NCBI GenBank assembly: GCA_022764165.1
Contig: JALERM010000048.1
Coordinates: forward strand, 1 to 42,399
Direction of reading: 5' to 3'
Source of the DNA: Eubacterium sp.
GTDB taxonomy: Bacteria > Bacillota > Clostridia > Lachnospirales > Lachnospiraceae
Length of the DNA: 42,399 nucleotides
Position 1 is the first letter of the stretch, and each line of letters starts with the position of its first letter. Shown here in pieces: positions 33,504 through 39,785 of this stretch. The translations under genes were made by a program, and so were the position numbers. Below the pieces are notes generated by a model. That model was not told where the DNA came from. It saw nothing but the letters and a program-made list of their open reading frames with translations, and ran no database searches.

Positions 33504-34340
33504 ATGATTGATTGGAATCCTATTGCGGAAAAATTCAGAGAAGCGGACGCTATCTTGATCGGAGCCAGTAACGGCCTGTCCATTACCGAAGGACTGCATT
33601 TGTTTGCGGACAATGCGGCTTTTGAAAGACTGTTTGGGGATTTCAAACAAAAATACGGCTTACGTTGTATTTTGCAGGGCATGATGGCCGGATGGCCCAG
33701 CGAGGAGGAAAAGTGGGCCTTCTGGGCTCGGCTCATCCATCATTACTGCGGGCAGTACCAGCCTACGCCGGTGATGAACGATTTGAAGGCCATTGTGGGA
33801 GAGAAAGATTACTTTGTCGTCACATCAAACGGAGAAGGTCACTTTGAACTGTGTGGCTTCGATCCGACGAAAATCTATGAAATCGAGGGCAACTGGTTTA
33901 CGATGCAGTGTGCCCGCCCCTGCCACGACACCCTCTATTCAAGTTTAGAGGTGGCCGAAAAATTATCGGCTGCCGAACAGGGCGGCCATGTGCCTACAGA
34001 GTTGGTGCCGCGTTGTCCCAAGTGCGGAGGTCCCATGGACATCCACATGGGCGCAGGTCAGAGAATGATTCTGGATACCGCTGCCCAGGCACGGTTCCAA
34101 AACTTTCTGAAAACCTACCACGGAAAGAAACTGGTGGTTCTGGAGCTGGGCATTGGCTGGCGTAATCAGCTGATCAAGGCCCCGATGATGCGCATGGTGG
34201 CAAGCGAGCCAAACGCCACTTATGTGACCATCAATCTGGGGGAGATCTACATTGCGGACAATATCAAAGAGAAGTCCTTCGGACTGGACGGGCGGCTGGA
34301 TGAGCTGCTGCCTGCTCTCCGGGAGGCGTGCGAGGCATGA
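33504..34340 (+). CDS. Atypical SIR2-family protein 3 (most diverged)
   Basis: A 278-residue paralogue with AAAGGGGCG before ATG 33504. The NAD loop is LIGASNGLSITEG (18-30), the Asn-x-Asp triad has become NGE (109-111), and the catalytic position is Glu128 (EIEGNW). Zinc cysteines remain (CARPC 136-140, CPKC 171-174). LELGIGWRNQL replaces the ELGVG-MTP motif. Both active-site changes suggest altered or lost catalysis, perhaps an NAD sensor or a binding partner of copies 1 and 2. Coding and spacing look intact, so it is not a decayed gene. Confidence 0.75.
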   Translation: MIDWNPIAEKFREADAILIGASNGLSITEGLHLFADNAAFERLFGDFKQKYGLRCILQGMMAGWPSEEEKWAFWARLIHHYCGQYQPTPVMNDLKAIVGEKDYFVVTSNGEGHFELCGFDPTKIYEIEGNWFTMQCARPCHDTLYSSLEVAEKLSAAEQGGHVPTELVPRCPKCGGPMDIHMGAGQRMILDTAAQARFQNFLKTYHGKKLVVLELGIGWRNQLIKAPMMRMVASEPNATYVTINLGEIYIADNIKEKSFGLDGRLDELLPALREACEA

Positions 34341-34361
34341 CGATTTCGGAGCAGGCTAATA

Positions 34362-34682
34362 ATGACTATACGAATGCATAAAAAGGTTAAAATCACCGTG
34401 CTGCGGACGGAATATGATCAGGAACTGGCAGAACAGTATGCAATTCCTAATTTGGGGATGTGTCCTTTTCATCAGAAAGGTCAAGTGCTGTACAGCGATG
34501 GCATCAATCCGCCGGATGGGATGTGTGGCGTTGCTTGGCAGGTGATTGCTCCCATGGCGCGTCAGTTATCCTTGGGGGAACTGGTTCAGCCGTCTGGCAC
34601 TTGGCTCAATGATGATACGATTGGTGTGTTTGCATGTCCAGACGGCATCCGGCCTGTTATTTTTCTCTTGGAGGCGGAGTAA
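34362..34682 (+). CDS. TIGR04076-like small protein
   Basis: A 106-residue soluble protein starting 21 bases after the third sirtuin. It reads KKVKITVLRTEYDQELAEQY, then CPFHQKGQVLYSDGINPPDGMCGVAW in parts (GMCPFHQKGQVL, GINPPDGMCGVAW), and ends with NDDTIGVFACPDGIRPVIF. This is the pattern of the TIGR04076 family: a short 'V-ITVLK' strand, a C-x-G-Q block and a final ACPDG-RPV-F motif. Four cysteines could bind metal. The family has no known function, though it often sits beside redox or SIR2-like genes. Confidence 0.7.
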   Translation: MTIRMHKKVKITVLRTEYDQELAEQYAIPNLGMCPFHQKGQVLYSDGINPPDGMCGVAWQVIAPMARQLSLGELVQPSGTWLNDDTIGVFACPDGIRPVIFLLEAE

Positions 34683-34685
34683 GGA

Positions 34686-35249
34686 ATGCAGTGGACAGAT
34701 AGAAAGATCCGATGCCATTGGGTGAACCCGACTAATACCACTTATCTGCGATACCATGACGAGGAATGGGGCAGACCGGTCCACGATGACCATATGCTGT
34801 TTGAAATGTTGATTTTGGAGAATTTTCAGGCAGGTCTCACCTGGGAATGTGTCTTAAATAAGCGGGAAGCGTTTCGCCGTGCTTTTGACGGGTTTGATTT
34901 ACGAAAAGTGGCATCTTATAGCGAAGAAAAATTGGCGGCTCTGCAAGCTGACTCTGGAATCATCCGTAACCGGCTGAAAATACGAGCCGCAGTAGTCAAC
35001 GCACAAGTGTTTCAAAAGATACAGCAAGAGTGGGGCAGTTTTGACCGATACTTATGGCATTGGACAGAGAAAAAAATCATCCAAGAAGTAGACAAGGTTA
35101 GCTCACCATTATCTGATGCCGTCTCAAAAGATTTGAAAAAGCGGGGCATGAAGTTTGTTGGGACTATAATCATCTATGCCTATTTGCAGGCGGTGGGAGT
35201 TATCAACTCTCATGAATCAGGTTGCTTCCTGAATCCTTTGCAGCAGTAG
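34686..35249 (+). CDS. tag: DNA-3-methyladenine glycosylase I
   Basis: A 187-residue base-excision repair enzyme that removes 3-methyladenine. Motifs of the Tag family are plain: RCHWVNPTNTTYLRYHDEEWGRPVHDD (its key parts RCHW, YHDEEWG), LFEMLILENFQAGLTWECVL with the substrate-binding Glu, and a C-terminal zinc-like SHESGCF. The zinc ligands Cys10, His and Cys of the snap region are present. It begins 3 bases after the TIGR04076-like gene, closing the sirtuin operon, and a terminator follows. Length fits the family (about 185-190). Confidence 0.92.
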   Translation: MQWTDRKIRCHWVNPTNTTYLRYHDEEWGRPVHDDHMLFEMLILENFQAGLTWECVLNKREAFRRAFDGFDLRKVASYSEEKLAALQADSGIIRNRLKIRAAVVNAQVFQKIQQEWGSFDRYLWHWTEKKIIQEVDKVSSPLSDAVSKDLKKRGMKFVGTIIIYAYLQAVGVINSHESGCFLNPLQQ

Positions 35250-35262
35250 AGAATGCATAAAA

Positions 35263-35301
35263 AGCCGGGAAGTTGACTCAAATTGTCAATGCCTCCCGGC
35301 T
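35263..35301. terminator. Bidirectional terminator between tag and the HxlR gene
   Basis: AGCCGGGA (35263-35270) pairs with TCCCGGCT (35294-35301), and inside it TTGAC pairs with GTCAA. On the - strand it is followed by a T run (AAAAA upstream on the + strand), so it ends the leftward HxlR transcript best. On the + strand the T run is weak. Confidence 0.75.
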
Positions 35302-35331
35302 ATTATCATACAGATATTAATATAGTTAGAA

Positions 35332-35685
35332 TCATGGTATATATTTCATTCCCCATTGGGAAATGGCGTAAAAGACCGGCAGCAGGTCACGACCTTTCTC
35401 AGTAAGGAAATATTCCACCCGCAAGGGCATCTCGTTGTATTGGATTCGCTGTATCAAATCATCGGCTTCCAACTCTTTGAGGGCATTTGTCAGCGCCGTA
35501 TTTGTAATTGGCTTTAGCATCTTTTTCAGTTCCCCAAACCGCATGGGGCACTTGATGCACAGTTCATAGAGAATTTGGAGTTTCCATTTGCCCTGCAGCA
35601 TTTGAACCACCGGCGTGACCGGGCAGTTTCCCTCGTCGGTTAGAATGACACTGCCAACCTTTTCTTTGAATTCTTCATAAGTCAT
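35332..35685 (-). CDS. HxlR-family transcriptional regulator
   Basis: A 117-residue winged-helix protein. The start at 35685 was chosen because AGGAAAG precedes it at good spacing; an upstream in-frame start would add 24 weak residues. HxlR features: CPVTPVVQMLQGKWKLQILYEL, RFGELKKMLKPITNTALTNALKELE and VEYFLTEKG. Cys in NCPVTP is the usual redox or aldehyde-sensing site of the family. It is transcribed away from the flavin reductase-like gene at 35840 and is probably its repressor or activator. Confidence 0.88.
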   Translation of the reverse strand: MTYEEFKEKVGSVILTDEGNCPVTPVVQMLQGKWKLQILYELCIKCPMRFGELKKMLKPITNTALTNALKELEADDLIQRIQYNEMPLRVEYFLTEKGRDLLPVFYAISQWGMKYIP

Positions 35686-35749
35686 AATTGGAGCTTTCCT
35701 CATCTTTTGCAGTATATTTTTTGATACCAGGTATAAATAATTTGCGTAC

Positions 35750-35777
35750 TTGAACAAAAATTGCTATCAGATATAAT
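35750..35777 (+). promoter_or_regulatory. Promoter for the flavin reductase-like gene
   Basis: TTGAAC (35750-35755), 16 bases, TATAAT (35772-35777), 62 bases before the start at 35840. It lies in the intergenic region shared with the HxlR gene, where HxlR would bind. Confidence 0.55.
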
Positions 35778-35839
35778 AAATATATCACGGGTTGACCATG
35801 CAGTCAACGACTGAAATTTCTTAGAAAGGTCTGAATTTT

Positions 35840-36343
35840 ATGAAAGAACTGAACATTATGGAGGCTACTGTTCTGACCTCCCCCAATCCGCTGACACTGA
35901 TCTGCTCTAAAAAGGAGGATGGTTCTACGAACCTGGCTCCCATTTGCTTTGTGTCTTACCTCTCCTTCAATCCGCCTATGGTGGGCTTCGCCACTGGCAA
36001 ACAGTCCCACACCGGCAAGCGTGTGCGTGAGACCGGCAAAGTCGTCGTCACTGTTCCCGGCGAGAGTCTGGCTGGCGCAGTAATGGCCTGCGGAGCATCT
36101 ACCGGAGCCGAGACCGACAAGGCGGCCGCCAACAACATCGAGATGATGGCTGTGGAGGGCAGCGACATCCAGATTCCGGCGGACACCCGGCTGGCGATGG
36201 TGGCTACCTTGCAGCAGTCGGTGGAGGTGGGCGACCATATCCTGCACATCTGTCAGGTGGACAAGTTCCTGGGCGATGAGGACAAGAAGGGCCTGTATGC
36301 CTGGAACGGCTTCGGGAAAGTTGCACCTGCGGTAGAAGGCTAA
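35840..36343 (+). CDS. Flavin reductase-like FMN-binding protein
   Basis: A 167-residue soluble protein with TTAGAAAGG upstream. It resembles flavin reductase domain proteins (split beta barrel): SPNPLTLICSKKEDGSTNLAP, CFVSYLSFNPPMVGFATG, then THTGKRV-like SHTGKRVRETGKVVVTVPG and a C-terminal DHILHICQVD. Such proteins bind FMN and reduce flavins or act as flavoprotein components. Divergent pairing with an HxlR regulator is common for this family and suggests induction by electrophiles or aldehydes. Confidence 0.85.
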   Translation: MKELNIMEATVLTSPNPLTLICSKKEDGSTNLAPICFVSYLSFNPPMVGFATGKQSHTGKRVRETGKVVVTVPGESLAGAVMACGASTGAETDKAAANNIEMMAVEGSDIQIPADTRLAMVATLQQSVEVGDHILHICQVDKFLGDEDKKGLYAWNGFGKVAPAVEG

Positions 36344-36371
36344 ATCTTAAAACGGTAAGGAGGTGTCAGCG

Positions 36372-37061
36372 GTGGCTGTTTGTATCAAAGACTGTATTCA
36401 GAACATGAATCTGGTGATCGGCTGTACTATTAGTTGCAGCTACTGCTACGCCAGAAACAATGTTCGTCGGTTTCACATGATCGACGACTTTGAAAAGCCG
36501 GAGTTTTTTCCAAATAAGCTGCGGCTGATGGAGAAAAAGCGCCCACAAAATTTTCTGCTCACCGGCATGAGCGATTTTTCCCACTGGAAGCCAGAGTGGC
36601 GGGAACAGATATTTGACAAGATGACTGAAAACCCACAGCATCAGTATCTGTTCTTGACTAAGAGACCGGAGGGCATCGTCTTTTCCACCCCATTAGACAA
36701 CGCTTGGTTTGGTGTAACTGTTACCTCCAGTAAAGAGAAAAACCGTATCCGGACTTTGCGGGAGCATATCCATGGCGGACATTATCATGTGACCTTTGAA
36801 CCTATGTTTGATGATGTTGGCATGGTAGACCTTACCGGAATTGAGTGGATCGTCATTGGGACTGAGACCGGACATAGGAAGGGCAAAGCTGTATCGAAAC
36901 CGGAATGGGTGTGGAACCTGACACATCAGGCCCATGCGCTGGGCATCCCTGTATTCATGAAGGAAGATCTACTTCCTATCATGGGAGAGGCACATATGGT
37001 ACAAGAATTTCCCCCGGCTTTTTACCGGGTATTGGAGGAACAGAAGACATGGCGGAAGTAA
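36372..37061 (+). CDS. Radical-SAM protein, DUF5131/Gp37-like
   Basis: A 229-residue protein. GTG 36372 has AAGGAGG eight bases upstream (36357-36363); an earlier GTG overlaps the binding site. CTISCSYCYA (about 17-26) is the CxxxCxxC cluster motif of radical-SAM enzymes. Later blocks FLLTGMSDFSHWK, YLFLTKRPEG, NAWFGVTVTS, HVTFEPMFDDVGMVDLTGIEWIVIGTETG and VFMKEDLLP match the DUF5131 (phage Gp37/Gp68) family. The substrate is unknown. Its last 13 bases overlap the next radical-SAM gene, so the two are translated together. Confidence 0.82.
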   Translation: MAVCIKDCIQNMNLVIGCTISCSYCYARNNVRRFHMIDDFEKPEFFPNKLRLMEKKRPQNFLLTGMSDFSHWKPEWREQIFDKMTENPQHQYLFLTKRPEGIVFSTPLDNAWFGVTVTSSKEKNRIRTLREHIHGGHYHVTFEPMFDDVGMVDLTGIEWIVIGTETGHRKGKAVSKPEWVWNLTHQAHALGIPVFMKEDLLPIMGEAHMVQEFPPAFYRVLEEQKTWRK

Positions 37062-37966
37062 AAGAGAGCAGCATTCTGATTCAGGATGTAGAAACCAAAA
37101 ATAATATGACAAAATCCACCCTGCCGGTGGGAGGCTATTCCGTCAATCCTTATGTGGGCTGTACCCATGGCTGCAAATACTGCTACGCCTCGTTTATGAA
37201 GAGATTTACCGGGCACACCGAACCGTGGGGTACATTCCTGGATGTGAAACATTGGCCGGCAATCAAAAATCCGCAAAAGTACAAAGGGCAGCGCGTAGTC
37301 ATCGGTTCAGTGACCGATGGCTATCTGCCCCAGGAGGCTCAGTTTCAGAACACCCGAAAACTTCTTGAGCAGCTCCGGGGCAGCGAGGCAGAAATTCTCA
37401 TCTGTACCAAGTCAGACTTGGTAATCCGTGACATCGACCTCCTGAAAGAACTGGGAAAGGTCACGGTTTCCTGGTCGATCAATACGCTGGACGAGGATTT
37501 CAAAAACGATATGGACAATGCCGTCAGCATTAAGCGACGGCTGGATGCCATGAAGCAGGTTTATGACGCAGGTATCCGCACCGTATGCTTTATTGCTCCG
37601 GTTTTTCCCGGTATCACGGATTTTGAGGCTATCTTCCATCAGGTCAGAAATCAGTGCGACCTGGTATGGCTGGAAAATCTAAACCTGCGAGGCGGATTCA
37701 AAAAAGACATCCTTGACTATATACGTAAAAAACATCCTGACTTGGTTCCGCTGTACGACGCTATCTACAACAAGAGGGACAGAAGCTACTTCCGTGGTTT
37801 GGAGGATCAAGCGGAACGGCTGGCGAAAGAAAACAGCTGTCCCTTCGTGGACAACGAGCTGCCCTACGGACGAGCAGAGCCTGGGCACCCGGTCATTGTG
37901 GATTACTTTTACCATGAGGAAGTGCGTGGCTCGGAAAACACCGGGCGACGCAACCCCAAAAAATAA
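37049..37966 (+). CDS. Radical-SAM protein, spore photoproduct lyase-like family
   Basis: A 305-residue protein; ATG 37049 has GGAGG ten bases upstream and overlaps the previous gene. NPYVGCTHGCKYCYA (about 31-44) is the CxxxCxxC cluster motif. It is followed by GSVTDGYLPQEAQ and RKLLEQLRG, then VTVSWSINTLDED, AGIRTVCFIAPVFPGITD and LWLENLNLRG-like VWLENLNLRGG. These fit the SPL-family radical-SAM group, which includes spore photoproduct lyase and many uncharacterised proteins. It is shorter than spore photoproduct lyase (about 340) and lacks an obvious spore context, so the substrate is open. Confidence 0.85.
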   Translation: MAEVKESSILIQDVETKNNMTKSTLPVGGYSVNPYVGCTHGCKYCYASFMKRFTGHTEPWGTFLDVKHWPAIKNPQKYKGQRVVIGSVTDGYLPQEAQFQNTRKLLEQLRGSEAEILICTKSDLVIRDIDLLKELGKVTVSWSINTLDEDFKNDMDNAVSIKRRLDAMKQVYDAGIRTVCFIAPVFPGITDFEAIFHQVRNQCDLVWLENLNLRGGFKKDILDYIRKKHPDLVPLYDAIYNKRDRSYFRGLEDQAERLAKENSCPFVDNELPYGRAEPGHPVIVDYFYHEEVRGSENTGRRNPKK

Positions 37967-37981
37967 TTTGTGAAATAAATG

Positions 37982-38023
37982 GGTTCTGACATGGAGCTGT
38001 GCTTCAATGTCAGAACCTTTTTT
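37982..38023 (+). terminator. Strong rho-independent terminator
   Basis: GGTTCTGACAT (37982-37992) pairs perfectly with ATGTCAGAACC (38007-38017), followed by TTTTTT (38018-38023). It ends the radical-SAM transcript. Confidence 0.9.
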
Positions 38024-38163
38024 AGCACTGTTTACCCATTCAGAAGTTTTCTTATCCCTCTTGGAAGGACTTGTACTCCGTCCATTGCCTTTCGATTTTC
38101 CCCGCTCTACAATGTAGACAGAATGATTAAATGATTGTTTATTGATATTGAGAGGTGAGAAAG

Positions 38164-38397
38164 ATGCTTTTGAAGGATGCGAAGATTGGACGGACTTATA
38201 CCGTAAAGTCCATTCATCTTCCCTTTCAGCTTGAGCGGCGTTTGGAGGCTTTGGGCATGACCCGTCAGACCGCCATCTCTGTGCTGAACCGAAAAGGAAA
38301 GGGAATTTTGATTATTAAACTGCGGGGCACCCGCTTTGCCCTGGGGTATAACATTACCCAAAATATTACGGTGGAAGAAGGTGAAGTGCATGAGTGA
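38164..38397 (+). CDS. feoA: FeoA-like SH3 protein
   Basis: A 77-residue protein with AGAGGTGAG before ATG 38164. It has the FeoA SH3 pattern: IGRTYTVKSIHLPFQLERRLEALGMTRQTAISVLNR in parts (the LERRLEALGMT helix) and GILIIKLRGTRFALGYNITQNI as the final strands. FeoA is the cytosolic partner of FeoB in ferrous iron uptake. It overlaps the FeoB-like start (38390) by 8 bases, the usual arrangement. The partner here is truncated, so iron transport by this pair is doubtful. Confidence 0.85.
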   Translation: MLLKDAKIGRTYTVKSIHLPFQLERRLEALGMTRQTAISVLNRKGKGILIIKLRGTRFALGYNITQNITVEEGEVHE

Positions 38398-39751
38398 GCA
38401 TGAAATGACCATTGGATTTATCGGCAACCCGAACTGCGGCAAGACCACCCTGTTCAACGCCTATACCGGGGCCAACCTGAAAGTGGCCAACTGGCCGGGC
38501 GTGACCGTGGAGAAGGTGGAGGGCGTCATGAAGGACCACGACCTTACCATCCATCTGGTAGACTTACCCGGCACCTACAGCCTGACCTCCTATACCATGG
38601 AGGAAACCGTCTCCCGGCAGTTTATCATCAGCGATGAGGTGGATGTCATCATCAATGTGGCGGATGCCTCCGCACTGGAACGCAGTCTCTATCTGACCTT
38701 GCAGCTGCTGGAGCTGGGCAAGCCAGTGGTGCTGGCTCTGAACATGATGGACATTGTAGAAAAGCGGGGCATGGAGATCGACCTGCACCGTCTGCCGGAG
38801 ATGCTGGGCATCCCGGTAATCCCGGTCTCCGCCCGTCAGCACCGTGGGCTAGATATTCTGCTCCATGCCGCCGCCCACCACAAGGATTGCACCGACCCGG
38901 ACTGTTTGATCCACCACCATAAGGTCCGTTCCAAACACCAGCACGATCACCACTCAGAGTATGCCATGGTCTATTTCGATGAGATCGAGGACAAGATCGA
39001 CCAGATCATGCTGGAGCTGAAGCGTCGTTATCCAGGTCTGACGAACTACCGCTGGCATGCGCTGAAGCTGCTGGAGGAGGATAAGGAGATCACGGAGAAG
39101 TACCCGGTGAACCTTCCACAGGTGCTGGATCGCAGCTACGAGTCGGACATCATCAACCAGAAATATGACTTCATCGGGGAAATCATCGGTGAAGTCCTGC
39201 TCCACAAGGAACGGCAGGATCTGCTCACCGAGCGGGCGGACCTGGCCATCGGCTATTCCCCCACGGTCAGCACCTCCATCTACGCCGGGGACTACACCCT
39301 GCAGCAGGCCAAGTGGGTGCTCACCGCCCGCAACTCCATCTATCAGGGGGAATACACCGGCGAGGAAGTCTGGCGGTTCATGGACTGGCTGGTGAATGTG
39401 AAGGAGGACGGCTCCAACCCCATCCAGCACCGCAATCTGATGCCCGTCACCAGCGGTATGGAGTACACCGTTACCGAGTATGAGCGAGGCAAGTTCCGTC
39501 TGGAGGAAGTGACCGTGAACGGTCAGCCTCTGGACAAAAACTGCACCTACACCCTGCTGCTGGTGGGTGCGGACAACTTCCTAGAGCACGAGACCTTCTG
39601 CAACTGTCCTATGCCCGAGGATCTGAAGGCGAAGCGCGAGGCTTATCTGGTAAGTGATTTCTCCAGTCAGGAAGGTATGCAGGAGGCGCTGGAGAAGACC
39701 GGGCAGTTCCTGGCTCCGTCGGAGTATGTGACCATTCGTCAGGGTAAATAA
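38390..39751 (+). CDS. feoB: FeoB GTPase domain fused to a 5'-nucleotidase C-terminal-like domain
   Basis: A 453-residue protein. Residues 1-283 are the FeoB cytosolic region: G1 GNPNCGKT (12-19), LVDLPGTYSL as G3, LNMMDI as G4, a His-rich insert (HHHK, HQHDHH at 175-190) and the helical domain ending LLTERAD. Instead of the FeoB permease (normally about eight membrane spans), residues from about 284 read TGEEVWRFMDWL, PVTSGMEYTV and VTVNGQPLDKNCTYTL, which is like the C-terminal domain of 5'-nucleotidases. The join is seamless and in frame. It looks like a deletion fusion. The first half is probably still a GTPase, but it cannot transport iron. Confidence 0.8.
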   Translation: MSEHEMTIGFIGNPNCGKTTLFNAYTGANLKVANWPGVTVEKVEGVMKDHDLTIHLVDLPGTYSLTSYTMEETVSRQFIISDEVDVIINVADASALERSLYLTLQLLELGKPVVLALNMMDIVEKRGMEIDLHRLPEMLGIPVIPVSARQHRGLDILLHAAAHHKDCTDPDCLIHHHKVRSKHQHDHHSEYAMVYFDEIEDKIDQIMLELKRRYPGLTNYRWHALKLLEEDKEITEKYPVNLPQVLDRSYESDIINQKYDFIGEIIGEVLLHKERQDLLTERADLAIGYSPTVSTSIYAGDYTLQQAKWVLTARNSIYQGEYTGEEVWRFMDWLVNVKEDGSNPIQHRNLMPVTSGMEYTVTEYERGKFRLEEVTVNGQPLDKNCTYTLLLVGADNFLEHETFCNCPMPEDLKAKREAYLVSDFSSQEGMQEALEKTGQFLAPSEYVTIRQGK

Positions 39752-39785
39752 GAAACCAGAATAATTTCGAAAGGAGGGCTGTGCC

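Noticed and set aside
38954-39430. Antisense frames over FeoB
   Set aside because: They are by-products of the GC-rich third positions of feoB; no start signals or domains.
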